Part shown: positions 35,271 to 43,587 of the stretch, piece after piece
Layout of the letters: each line of letters begins with the position of its first letter
Numbering within the stretch: position 1 is the stretch's first letter
Assembly: GCA_965657335.1 (NCBI GenBank)
Contig: CBFHOH010000007.1
Coordinates: forward strand, 1 to 64,000
DNA from: UBA4582 sp965657335
GTDB lineage: Bacteria; Pseudomonadota; Gammaproteobacteria; Pseudomonadales; Azotimanducaceae
Length of the DNA: 64,000 nucleotides
Direction of reading: 5' to 3'
The notes under the pieces: model-generated
The model's database searches: none
What the model was told of the DNA's origin: nothing
The model's input: the letters and a program-made list of their open reading frames with translations, nothing else
Made by a program: the position numbers and the translations under genes

Positions 35271-36455
35271 TTATAACCCCAAAACAGCCTTGGCGATGAT
35301 ATTGTGCTGAACCTCGCTGGAACCGCCAGCAATTGTGTAGCCTCTGTGGTGATACATTCTGCTCGCAACCATGTCGCTGTATATCGTGCCCACTGGTCCG
35401 GCACCATCAGCGCGCATCTGTGAATCGAGCGGCAGACCGTACATGGCAATTGCTTCAAACATTAGAGAATCCATGGCTTGTACCAGTTGGCTCCCCTTCA
35501 GTTTCAGCATTGACACCTCAGCGCCAATACTGCCCCCTGCATCGAACTTCGAAAGATATCTAAGCGCTGTTGCATCCAATGCTTGAAGGCGAATTTCAAG
35601 CGAGGCCAGTTTTTGCCAAAAACTGTCGTCGAATTCGATACCACGTTTCTGTTCCTCTCGGGTGATGTCGAAAACTTTGCTTAGTAGTCTTCGGTTCTCT
35701 GCTACGCGGGACACTTGAAGTCTCTCATTACCGAGCAGATTCTTAGCGACGGTCCAGCCCTTATTTTCGTCACCGAGGCGATTTGTTTTTGGTACAACGA
35801 CATCATCAAAAAACACCTGGTTCCACAGGCGAACGCCATTGAACGCAAGTAGCGGTTCAACGGTAATGCCAGGCGTGTCCATATCGATGAGTAGAAAACT
35901 AATTCCAAGCTGCGGTTTTGCTTCGGTATCAGTCTTTACAAGGACAAAAATATGGTCCGCGTGCTCAGCCGCACTAGTCCATATTTTTGACCCATTGACG
36001 ACATAATTGTCACCATCAGCTTTCGCCGTGGTGCGAAGCGATGCCAAGTCTGAGCCCGCCTGAGGTTCTGAATAACCTTGGCACCATGACATCTCAGCAT
36101 TGAGAATTTTCGGCAAGTATTTGTCTTTTTGTTCGTCGGAGCCGTACTTGATTATTGCCGGTCCGACCATGCTAAAACCAAATCCCTGTAACTCCGGTGC
36201 GTGAGCAGCGCGCAATTCAATATCAAATAGGTGTCGCCTAACCGCAGACCATTGCGCGCCGCCAACTTCTACTGGCCAATGCGGCGCGGCCCAGCCTTTC
36301 TTATTTAAAACGCGGGTCCATGCATCTGTTTCTGATTTTTCTACGCTGTAGCCAAGGCGCACCTTTTCGCTAACTTTTTCATCTAGGTTCGCTGCCACAT
36401 AAGCGCGCACTTCAGATTGGAATTCAAGGTCAGCGTCATTAAGTGCTAGTTTCAA
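35271..36455 (-). CDS. acyl-CoA dehydrogenase family protein
   Basis: A 394-residue FAD enzyme that introduces an alpha-beta double bond into an acyl-CoA. CQGYSEPQAGSDLASLRT is the flavin/substrate motif, WTSAAEHADHIFVLV the middle-domain strand, and YTIAGGSSEVQHNIIAKAVLGL the C-terminal signature. In medium-chain enzymes the catalytic Glu lies in a YEGT motif in this last region. Here it reads AGGSSEVQ, so the base must be elsewhere, as in branched or polycyclic-substrate members. The gene stands alone, starting 269 bp from the divergent amine oxidase gene. Confidence 0.9.
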   Translation of the reverse strand: MKLALNDADLEFQSEVRAYVAANLDEKVSEKVRLGYSVEKSETDAWTRVLNKKGWAAPHWPVEVGGAQWSAVRRHLFDIELRAAHAPELQGFGFSMVGPAIIKYGSDEQKDKYLPKILNAEMSWCQGYSEPQAGSDLASLRTTAKADGDNYVVNGSKIWTSAAEHADHIFVLVKTDTEAKPQLGISFLLIDMDTPGITVEPLLAFNGVRLWNQVFFDDVVVPKTNRLGDENKGWTVAKNLLGNERLQVSRVAENRRLLSKVFDITREEQKRGIEFDDSFWQKLASLEIRLQALDATALRYLSKFDAGGSIGAEVSMLKLKGSQLVQAMDSLMFEAIAMYGLPLDSQMRADGAGPVGTIYSDMVASRMYHHRGYTIAGGSSEVQHNIIAKAVLGL

Positions 36456-36724
36456 ATTACTCTCCTGCTACCGTGTAGCCATTATTGTTTGTTGCCTAAA
36501 AATCGTCGCCGGTAAGATTACACGCTACCGTCAGGCAGGGCAAAGCCGCGATGATTGATTCTCGCAGCCGTTGGCACTACCCTAGGGACTTTGGGTTAAA
36601 GACAGCGACGCCTCGCGTAAAACCTGCTTCAGTGACAACTTAAGGATCATTCAGCGTCCTCGCTGGCTTGCTTCGTTGCTGAAAGCGGCACCACCCGAAA
36701 GTTAAAATTATCGAATGGGTACCT

Positions 36725-38308
36725 ATGAGAATTAACAATCTAAGCCGGCGAAATTTTCTCAACCTAGTAGGAGCAGCCGGCGGCACCACAGCCATTTACC
36801 AAACCTCTCTTGCCATGGGCGTGATGCCCGAAACGGGGAAGCCCGCGAGGCTGGACTTGAAGCGGGTTGATGGTCAAAAGAAATCAGTGCTGGTGCTCGG
36901 AGCAGGGATATCTGGGCTGACTGTAGCCTACGAATTGGAACGCGCCGGTTACAAGGTCACAGTGCTTGAAGCATCAAAGCGAATTGGCGGTCGCAATCTC
37001 ACGCTTCGTCACGGTGACGAAATTGATGAGCTTGGCCAGAAGCAAGTTTGTGAATTTGACGATGACCCTAAAATTTATTTCAACGCCGGACCCGCTCGAA
37101 TTCCGGGTCATCACCGGCGAGTGTTGCAGTACTGTAAAACGCTTAAAGTGCCACTGCAGATAAAAACCAACTTTAGCCGTCCCGCTTACACGCATGACAC
37201 TGACCACTTTGGTGGTGAACCGGTACGCGTGAGTAAATACGTGGCTGATGCAAGAGGCTTTCTGTCTGAACTTCTTTATAAGGCAGTTGATAAAAACACC
37301 TTCGACGAGCGCCTGTCTGGAGAGGAAATCGAAAAGCTGAGGGAATTTGTCAAAAACTATGGCGACCTGAAGGCTGATGGTACTTATCAAGGCACTATTA
37401 GAGGTGGTATCAAATCTGGCGGTATGGTCAAACCAGCGGAACTCTACGAGCCGATGGAACTGCAAGCGTTGCTCGACAGTAATTTCTGGCGTTCGGGACT
37501 CGCGAGTTCTGAAAACCCCGACTGGGGCGATCCACTCATGGAAATTACGGGTGGTATGGACGGTATCGTCAAGGCCTTTGTGAGCGCAATCAACAGCAAT
37601 ATCGTCACTAACGCTCAGGTCCAGAGTATTAGGAACACAACAGATGGCGTTAAGGTTGAATATCACCACCGGGGCAAGCGTGAGCAATTAGAAGCCGATT
37701 GGTGCTTCAACAGCATTCCGTCGCATTTTATACCGGCCATACCTAATAATTTTGCAGATGACTATATAGCAGGACTGAGTGCGATCGATCGCGGTAACTT
37801 TTTTAAAATTGGATTTCAGATGAAAAGCCGGTTTTGGGAAGAGGAAGGTATATACGGTGGTATTACCAACACCAGCCAACGTATCAATCAAATATGGTAC
37901 CCCTCAACGGATATCCATTCCGAAAAGGGAGTCGTTTTGGGCGCTTATGCTTTTTATGCCCAGTCTGAGTTCTTTGAAAAAATGACGCCTGCGGAACGAC
38001 TAACATTTGCCGCGGATTGTGGTGAGCGAGTTCATCCCGGTTACAAAAGCCAGATTGAAGCTGGCGTCAGCGTGCCTTGGGGCAGAATGAATCATATGAT
38101 GGGTTGCGGGGTAAGGTGGTCAGATGAAGCCAGGGCCAAATACTGGGATCGGTTGCGTCAGCCAGAGGGCAGACATTACATGATAGGCGATCAGATCAGT
38201 TATCACTCAAGCTGGCAAGAAGGTGCATTCGCCTCGGCTGAGTTTGCTTTGACGGACATGGACCAAAGGGAACGAGCCGCCGACGCCGCAACTGAGGCGG
38301 CTAGATGA
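36725..38308 (+). CDS. Tat-exported flavin amine oxidase/dehydrogenase
   Basis: A 527-residue FAD protein of the monoamine oxidase/L-amino-acid oxidase family. The N-terminus carries a twin-arginine signal (LSRRNFLNLVG), so the folded protein is exported to the periplasm. SVLVLGAGISGLTVAYELERAGYKVTVLEAS is the dinucleotide fold (given as separate parts: GAGISGLT and the terminal Glu), and RIGGRNLT is the second FAD motif. The C-terminal FAD loop is YHSSWQEGAFASAE. Its stop overlaps the start of a di-haem cytochrome c by 4 bp. This suggests electrons go to the cytochrome and not to oxygen, as known for nicotine oxidoreductase NicA2 with CycN. The amine substrate is unknown. Confidence 0.88.
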   Translation: MRINNLSRRNFLNLVGAAGGTTAIYQTSLAMGVMPETGKPARLDLKRVDGQKKSVLVLGAGISGLTVAYELERAGYKVTVLEASKRIGGRNLTLRHGDEIDELGQKQVCEFDDDPKIYFNAGPARIPGHHRRVLQYCKTLKVPLQIKTNFSRPAYTHDTDHFGGEPVRVSKYVADARGFLSELLYKAVDKNTFDERLSGEEIEKLREFVKNYGDLKADGTYQGTIRGGIKSGGMVKPAELYEPMELQALLDSNFWRSGLASSENPDWGDPLMEITGGMDGIVKAFVSAINSNIVTNAQVQSIRNTTDGVKVEYHHRGKREQLEADWCFNSIPSHFIPAIPNNFADDYIAGLSAIDRGNFFKIGFQMKSRFWEEEGIYGGITNTSQRINQIWYPSTDIHSEKGVVLGAYAFYAQSEFFEKMTPAERLTFAADCGERVHPGYKSQIEAGVSVPWGRMNHMMGCGVRWSDEARAKYWDRLRQPEGRHYMIGDQISYHSSWQEGAFASAEFALTDMDQRERAADAATEAAR

Positions 38309-38952
38309 GGGTTGGTGTGCTGAAAAGCTTAATGAAAATGATGATGTTTACCATGTTGCTGGCATCGGGGCATGGTGCCGCAGGGAAAGACAAATCAATT
38401 CCATCCGAGGATCTCGTGTACTGCACGGTTTGTCACGGGGTCAATTTGATGGGTAATGCCTTGCTGAAAGCGCCGAGACTGAGCGGCATGGCGTCATGGA
38501 ATGTAAAATATCAGTTGCAGAGTTTTAGAAATCGCTGGCGTGGTGTGCATGAATACGATCTTGCGGGCCTTGAAATGATGCCAATGGCAATGAGTTTGAC
38601 CGAAAAGCAAGTCGATGATGCAGCTGCGTTTGTTGCGAGCACAAGGTCGCCGGCGCCGCCAAAGACCATCAAAGGAAATGTCGTTCAGGGTAAAATGCTT
38701 TATCAAGGTTGTATGGCGTGCCATGGAAGTGAAGGCCAAGGCAACGAAGCGCTGCGTGGATCTCCGCTTGCAGGGCTGAACGATTGGTATGTTAAGCAGC
38801 AGATCGAAAACTATCAAAACGACCTGCGGGGTATTAGCGCCGACGATATCTATGGCGCACAAATGAGGGCCGCCTCGAAGGTTTTGACCGACCAGCAAGA
38901 TATTCTTGATGTTGTCAGTTATATCGCGACCTTAAAACAAGTCACGCAGTAG
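38305..38952 (+). CDS. di-haem c-type cytochrome (c4-like)
   Basis: A 215-residue periplasmic cytochrome. A Sec signal peptide (MRVGVLKSLMKMMMFTMLLA, cleaved near HGAAG) precedes two similar halves, each with one CxxCH haem site: YCTVCHG (C40, C43, H44) and GCMACHG (C136, C139, H140). Downstream Met residues such as EMMPMAM and AQMRAA are candidate sixth ligands. The two-domain plan is that of cytochrome c4. Translational coupling (ATGA overlap) to the Tat-exported flavin amine oxidase suggests it is that enzyme's dedicated electron acceptor. Confidence 0.9.
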   Translation: MRVGVLKSLMKMMMFTMLLASGHGAAGKDKSIPSEDLVYCTVCHGVNLMGNALLKAPRLSGMASWNVKYQLQSFRNRWRGVHEYDLAGLEMMPMAMSLTEKQVDDAAAFVASTRSPAPPKTIKGNVVQGKMLYQGCMACHGSEGQGNEALRGSPLAGLNDWYVKQQIENYQNDLRGISADDIYGAQMRAASKVLTDQQDILDVVSYIATLKQVTQ

Positions 38953-38958
38953 AAACTA

Positions 38959-39903
38959 TTACTGGGCAGCCATTGCTTGCTCTATTGTGTCTGCAGGAAA
39001 GACACTGTCGAATGGTTGGATAGCAAGTTCTTCCCTCAGTATCCGCGTTGACTTTTCCCAACATGTTTCCCACTCAATATCCATTAAGTTTGGTGTCTCT
39101 CTGCCATGTTGCCAGGCTTCGCAGACAACATGCATCAGTAGTGCAAACCCCTCTGGGCTGCGCGTGGCGGAAATGGTGAGGCTCGAGGCGAGAAACATTG
39201 CTGAATAATTATGGCCGAACTGGGCGAGTTGGAATGCTGAGATAGCGACTTCGTGCAGCGCCGTCGTTTCATAGCCAGCCACCAAGTGCCAGACATCATG
39301 CATTTGTAAAATTCTTGTGTTCAGATAACGCAGCGCCGGGGGCAGTGCGGAAAGTCCAATGTCATCCCGATCGAGTACCTCAGGGTCAAAATTGTTCGTG
39401 TACCACATGTCATAGAGATTTTGACCCAGCGAATTGGCAGGCAACTTTTTGAGCGCGTCGAGGCTTATTAAATCAGGCGTCTTTTTCGTTTCTGGTTTGT
39501 TGACGCCTGAATGCGTTCGAGCGACAAGTTCAGCGCGGGCGCCAAATTCTTGGTCCACGAAGCCTCCTAGTGCAGCGGCCCGAAGCGTGATACTTGTCGC
39601 GTCGTAACCCTTCTCAGCATCGTCGATCATTGACCAGAAAGCCGTCCAAAAGGTTGCATTCAATGGACTATCTGGGGAGATAGCCAATTCATGTAAAGGC
39701 GGTTCGCTAGTACCCAGCCAGCTGTGAGCAAGGTGATCATAAACATATTGCGTTGCTTCGGGGTTGGCGAACGCAACCCAGGCAAGTGACGCACAAATCT
39801 CATGGCTTGCCGCTGAATCTCCTTGCTTGGTTCGAGCGACCAGACTGGCCAGATCTGTTCCCGTATGTCGCTTAGTCGCGGCCTGAAATATTTTACGATT
39901 CAT
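38959..39903 (-). CDS. Coq4-family-like protein with N-terminal extension
   Basis: A 314-residue protein whose middle has the HDxxHx11E metal motif of the ubiquinone-biosynthesis protein Coq4: HDVWHLVAGYETTALHE (H202, D203, H206, E218). Flanking LPPALRYLNTRILQ and AFQLAQFGHNYSAMF also fit. Coq4 proteins are about 230-260 residues; here about 130 residues precede the motif and look unrelated. In Coq4 this site is tied to oxidative C1 decarboxylation of coenzyme Q precursors. Whether this member serves quinone synthesis or another ring oxidation is open. The start is uncertain: ATG 39903 was chosen over GTG 39984. It is convergent with the cytochrome gene. Confidence 0.65.
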   Translation of the reverse strand: MNRKIFQAATKRHTGTDLASLVARTKQGDSAASHEICASLAWVAFANPEATQYVYDHLAHSWLGTSEPPLHELAISPDSPLNATFWTAFWSMIDDAEKGYDATSITLRAAALGGFVDQEFGARAELVARTHSGVNKPETKKTPDLISLDALKKLPANSLGQNLYDMWYTNNFDPEVLDRDDIGLSALPPALRYLNTRILQMHDVWHLVAGYETTALHEVAISAFQLAQFGHNYSAMFLASSLTISATRSPEGFALLMHVVCEAWQHGRETPNLMDIEWETCWEKSTRILREELAIQPFDSVFPADTIEQAMAAQ

Positions 39904-40034
39904 TGAATACTTTTGGGGTAATCGACGCGTTCGTCCGCGTGAGTCACCGGGTTGATGGTTTAAATTATGTCCAATAGTTGTCACAATAATACAGGCACCC
40001 AGTACTTACTTAAACGATATTAGGAGAAATGGAC

Positions 40035-40427
40035 ATGGAATTTCTGAAACGGAGCCTGCCTTTGGTGTGGCTGCTGAGTTGTGTTGCATTATTCCCGTCA
40101 GCTGGAGCGCAGGAGTTACCGGAGGTATTAAAAGATGCCTCACCACAAAAGCTGATGGCGGTTGGATTGGGTTTAATGGATTTGGAAAGTGACCGCAAAG
40201 CAGAGTTTGGCAAAGTAGTGGATGAATTTTCCGTAAAAACTGCCAAGGCAATCCGAAAAATAATGAAGAGAAATGAACCGGGCATGCCCAGAAAAATTGG
40301 TAAGAGATTGAAACGCGGGTTCAATGACTTGGACAAGCAAATGGCGTCGATCGTACCCAAAGAAAAATGGGACGCTTATCTTATTTTCAAGAAGGGATTG
40401 TCTGATCAACTTACGCCGGGCAGATGA
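40035..40427 (+). CDS. small exported protein of unknown function
   Basis: A 130-residue protein with a Sec signal peptide (MEFLKRSLPLVWLLSCVALF, cleavage near SAGAQ). The mature part is short, helical and highly basic (KIMKRNEPGMPRKIGKRLKRG), ending in PKEKWDAYLIFKKG. No family is recognised. The ATG at 40035 is preferred because TAGGAGA lies 7 bp upstream; the ATG at 40029 is too close to it. It ends inside a perfect 11 bp hairpin. It is divergent from the Coq4-like gene and convergent with a glyoxalase-fold gene. Confidence 0.7.
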   Translation: MEFLKRSLPLVWLLSCVALFPSAGAQELPEVLKDASPQKLMAVGLGLMDLESDRKAEFGKVVDEFSVKTAKAIRKIMKRNEPGMPRKIGKRLKRGFNDLDKQMASIVPKEKWDAYLIFKKGLSDQLTPGR

Positions 40428-40438
40428 CCGGCGTAAGT
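40409..40438. terminator. perfect 11 bp hairpin at convergent gene ends
   Basis: ACTTACGCCGG and its exact complement CCGGCGTAAGT are separated by an 8-base loop that contains the stop codon of the small exported protein. No T run follows on either strand, so it is better read as a transcript-end stabiliser or factor-dependent terminator between convergent genes than as a classical intrinsic terminator. Confidence 0.55.
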
Positions 40439-40480
40439 CATGCTTAATGCTCTGCTGTCGAGTTGCAGGGCTTGTTCCAC

Positions 40481-40885
40481 TTAGCTCATTTGCAGGAGTT
40501 CTACCCAGTTTCCATCTGGATCTGCAATCATCGAAATAGTGACGCCCGGACGGATGTTAGTGGGTGGCACGGCTATTTTATATCCAGCCTCACTGCATGC
40601 TTGAGTCATCTCTTCCAGGTTGCTCACCGAAATTGTGAAATACCGGTAACCGGTTGAACCGCCTATCCCGCCGGGAGCAGCCTCCGCAGGCGGCGCTTTT
40701 CCGTTAACCACAATTTTAACCGTGGTCGTGCCACAGGCGAGACGAGTCATGTGGCCGCCGCCAGGCATATCCATTTCGCCATCAGGTTTTAGACCCAAAG
40801 TGTCTCGGTAGAATTTAAGCAAGGGGGCAGCGTCTAGTGTGATGATGCCTAAATCAATTGAATCCTTGGTAAGTTTTAGTGCCAT
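40481..40885 (-). CDS. VOC-superfamily (glyoxalase/bleomycin-resistance fold) protein
   Basis: A 134-residue protein with two beta-alpha-beta-beta-beta modules. DLGIITLDAAPLLKFYRDTLGL is the typical first module and YFTISVSNLEEMTQACSEAGYKI the second, ending with ADPDGNWVELLQ, where Glu is the usual metal ligand. The first-position ligand is not the standard His. Members include lyases, dioxygenases and binding proteins, so no reaction is assigned. The neighbours are a small exported protein (convergent) and an anchored FxLYD-like protein upstream on the same strand. Confidence 0.78.
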   Translation of the reverse strand: MALKLTKDSIDLGIITLDAAPLLKFYRDTLGLKPDGEMDMPGGGHMTRLACGTTTVKIVVNGKAPPAEAAPGGIGGSTGYRYFTISVSNLEEMTQACSEAGYKIAVPPTNIRPGVTISMIADPDGNWVELLQMS

Positions 40886-40946
40886 TAATTGCTCCAGTTT
40901 TTATAAAGTAATACTGTACCGTGAAACGATAATCACCATCATCCTG

Positions 40947-41360
40947 CTAAGCCCAGTAGTCCAAAACTTCTGCGTTACACCGGCTGACAGAACTGTTATC
41001 GATCACTGAGTCGAAGGTTTGTTTGTTCCCCGGCTCAAGAACTTTGTCCTTAACCACGTAAACGACATTCTTCTCGATGGCAAGGCCTGATCTGTTGAGC
41101 CAAATAGCATGCACCGTCACGTAGGATAGATTCGTATTGCCGGTGTTCTCAACATAGCCCCGCATTAACGTGCGCTCATTGGCTCTTCTGCATTCTGTGA
41201 CAATGACCTTCAGTGCGGGAATTTTTTTCTCTTCCTGAGCAATGATTTCAGGAGCGGAGGCCGACTGCTCCTTAGGTTTGAATAAAGTGTCCCAAGCGAG
41301 ATAGGACCCGAACAGTCCGAGCGCGACAAAAATCGAGATAAGCATTGCTCGATTGCTCAT
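40947..41360 (-). CDS. membrane-anchored FxLYD-like domain protein
   Basis: A 137-residue protein with one N-terminal transmembrane segment (about residues 7-23, MLISIFVALGLFGSYLAW) and a periplasmic beta-sandwich domain. RGYVENTGNTNLSYVTVHAIW and VLEPGNKQTFDSVI match the pattern of FxLYD-type domains (a N-T-G-N strand, then L-x-PG before the last strand). Two Cys (in TECRRA and SRCNAE) could form a disulfide. The function is unknown; such domains usually mediate binding. Confidence 0.6.
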   Translation of the reverse strand: MSNRAMLISIFVALGLFGSYLAWDTLFKPKEQSASAPEIIAQEEKKIPALKVIVTECRRANERTLMRGYVENTGNTNLSYVTVHAIWLNRSGLAIEKNVVYVVKDKVLEPGNKQTFDSVIDNSSVSRCNAEVLDYWA

Positions 41361-41695
41361 GATTTAGCTCCGAGTCCGCGATATGGCCATCGATAAATTT
41401 TCACGCTTTACCTGGTGAGTAGAGGAAGTCCCGAGTTACCCGGGAGAACACGGAGTATAGAGAATTAAGCACGGATCTACGACTTCATTCTTGATTATCT
41501 GGTGACTTCACTCAACGGCGATGACAACCTGACGCATGAGACCTGCAAGCTTTGTTGACATGGTTAAAGGCACGTTGGACGTGCTGAGGGTCGTCAGCTG
41601 CGAAAAAGCCTATTGTCATCGATACAGTGCTATCTGTTCGGACATTGAGGTATAGTCCCGCGCAGAGTAGCGCTGTTTCCCAAAGGAGAATTTAC
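41361..41695. other. intergenic region without recognisable gene (335 bp)
   Basis: It lies between divergent genes and should hold promoters for both the FxLYD-like gene and the RpiB-type isomerase. No RNA gene, repeat or convincing small protein was seen. CAAAGGAG at 41681-41688 is the ribosome site of the isomerase. Confidence 0.55.
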
Positions 41696-42148
41696 ATGCG
41701 TGTATACGTTGGTAGCGACCATGGTGGCATTGAAATGCGCGAGCAACTCTCGGCATTGCTGGTTGAATGGGGACATGATGTGCTCAAAACCTTTGGCCCT
41801 CAAAGTGGTGAGTCGGCGGATTACCCCGATGTAGCGCTTGAGGTTTGTCGTGCGCTGCTTTTAGACGAAGCGATTGATACCCCGGCCTTTGGTTTGTTGG
41901 TATGCGGTACCGGGCAGGGAATGGCGATTTCCGCAAACAAAATACCGGGTATTCGCGCGGGCGTTGTTAGTGATGCGTTTTCGGCAAAAATGATTCGGGA
42001 ACATAACAACGCTAATGTGATATGCCTGGGCCAGCGAGTGCTGGGTAGTGAATTAGCCGCACTGTTACTGCATAGCTATATTGAGAGTGAGTTTGCTGGC
42101 GGTCGGCATCAAACTCGAGTTAGCAAGATCAACAACATTAATACTTAG
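41696..42148 (+). CDS. rpiB: RpiB/LacA/LacB-family sugar-phosphate isomerase
   Basis: A 150-residue cytosolic isomerase. VYVGSDHGGIEMREQL is the N-terminal signature with the substrate-binding Asp-His, and GLLVCGTGQGMAISANKIPGIRAG contains the catalytic Cys and the anion hole. HNNANVICLGQRVLG completes the family. RpiB interconverts ribose-5-phosphate and ribulose-5-phosphate. LacAB and allose relatives look alike, so the symbol is likely rather than certain. The ATG at 41696 with AAAGGAG 7 bp upstream fixes the start. Confidence 0.86.
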   Translation: MRVYVGSDHGGIEMREQLSALLVEWGHDVLKTFGPQSGESADYPDVALEVCRALLLDEAIDTPAFGLLVCGTGQGMAISANKIPGIRAGVVSDAFSAKMIREHNNANVICLGQRVLGSELAALLLHSYIESEFAGGRHQTRVSKINNINT

Positions 42149-42249
42149 CCGCATGCAGCACCCGCCAAGTAATCGTAACTCGAGTCCGGTTCGCCTTTAA
42201 TTATCAGGTAGGGTAGTCTTCGCCCTACTTTTCCTTGCAGCATAATAAA

Positions 42250-43581
42250 ATGAATTCAGTGAAGAAATTCTCCGTGTGGACCGCGATTGCCGTTGTAATT
42301 GCAAACATGGTGGGTACAGGTATCTTCACATCGCTCGGCTTTCAGTTGCTAGATATTCGATCGCCATTCGTCCTGATGATGTTGTGGGTTGTTGGTGGTG
42401 TGACGGCATTATGCGGTGCGCTTACCTACGCTGAATTGAGCGCTCGATTGCCCCGATCAGGTGGCGAGTACAATTTTCTTTCGCAAATCTGGCATCCAGG
42501 TGCTGGGTTTGTTTCTGGATGGATTTCTGCGACGGTTGGTTTTGCTGCACCGATAGCGTTGGCGGCGATGACATTTGGCGCGTATCTTTCCGCGGTTTTC
42601 CCGAGTGTTAACCAGACCGTATCGGCTTCACTACTTGTCGTGGTACTCACAATTCTTCACTGTATATCTCGTGCAGCGAGTGGTGGCACTCAAACCATTA
42701 TGACGGTGCTCAAGATATTGCTGATTTTATTATTTTGTTTCATCGTGGCCTTTTTTGCCGAACAGCCGCAAACATTCTCTCTCGCGCCGCAAATCGGAGA
42801 TCAGACGCTATTGCTGAGTAGTGCTTTCGCAGTGAGTCTGATTTATGTCAACTATGGCTACACCGGTTGGAACGTTGCCACTTACATCACGAACGAGATA
42901 GACGATCCCCAGAAAAATCTGCCAGTGATACTCGTTTCAGGCACTTTAATCGTGATGGTTTTATATCTTTTGCTTACCTATTTCTTCCTGTACGGAGCGC
43001 CGATCAATGCGATGGAGGGCAAAATAGAAATAGGCGTGATCGTCGCGGAACAAGTGCTGGGTGGAGAAGGCGGTCGCGTCATGGGAGGCCTACTCTCGCT
43101 CATGCTGATCTCAACTGTGAGCGCGATGGTGCTGGCGGGGCCGAGAGTGCTTCAGGTGATTGGTGAAGACTTTACAGTATTTAGCTTTCTCTCAACGGTT
43201 AGGCAGGGCGTGCCGATTTTTGCAATATTGTTCCAGTCGGCGATAGCTTTGGGTTTTATATTAAGCTCGACCTTTGAGTCTGTGCTTGTTTTTGCCGGTT
43301 TTGTCATGGGACTAAACACGGTGTTTACGGTTGCCGGCGTTTTTGTGCTGCGGTTCCGTAAAATCGGCGAAAGTGGTGCCTACAGAACTTGGGGTTACCC
43401 GGTGACTCCATTGATATATTTAGGCCTCACCATCTGGACGCTGACCTACATCTTGATTAACAGACCTGAAGAAGGTCTAAACGGGCTTGCGTTAATCGGT
43501 GTTGGTTTGATCATCTACTATATTTCCAGTCTCAAAGGTATGCATATCCGAAAGCCTGATGACGTTGTTGGGGACAAATAG
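42250..43581 (+). CDS. APC-family amino-acid permease
   Basis: A 443-residue inner-membrane transporter with about 12 hydrophobic helices. VVIANMVGTGIFTSLGF is the TM1 signature, ALTYAELSARLPRSGGEYNFL the TM2-TM3 region, and NYGYTGWNVATYITNEIDDPQKNLP the TM6 region. It resembles LAT-type amino-acid transporters more than the two APC genes at the start of the window. The start is ATG 42250; a TTG at 42235 is less likely. Only 6 bp separate it from the next gene, so a four-gene operon to about 45.8 kb is likely. Confidence 0.88.
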   Translation: MNSVKKFSVWTAIAVVIANMVGTGIFTSLGFQLLDIRSPFVLMMLWVVGGVTALCGALTYAELSARLPRSGGEYNFLSQIWHPGAGFVSGWISATVGFAAPIALAAMTFGAYLSAVFPSVNQTVSASLLVVVLTILHCISRAASGGTQTIMTVLKILLILLFCFIVAFFAEQPQTFSLAPQIGDQTLLLSSAFAVSLIYVNYGYTGWNVATYITNEIDDPQKNLPVILVSGTLIVMVLYLLLTYFFLYGAPINAMEGKIEIGVIVAEQVLGGEGGRVMGGLLSLMLISTVSAMVLAGPRVLQVIGEDFTVFSFLSTVRQGVPIFAILFQSAIALGFILSSTFESVLVFAGFVMGLNTVFTVAGVFVLRFRKIGESGAYRTWGYPVTPLIYLGLTIWTLTYILINRPEEGLNGLALIGVGLIIYYISSLKGMHIRKPDDVVGDK

Positions 43582-43587
43582 CGCTCC

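Noticed and set aside
36974..37687. 237-codon frame antisense to the amine oxidase
   Set aside because: It lies entirely opposite a clear flavoprotein gene and has no domain signature; long antisense frames arise from codon bias.
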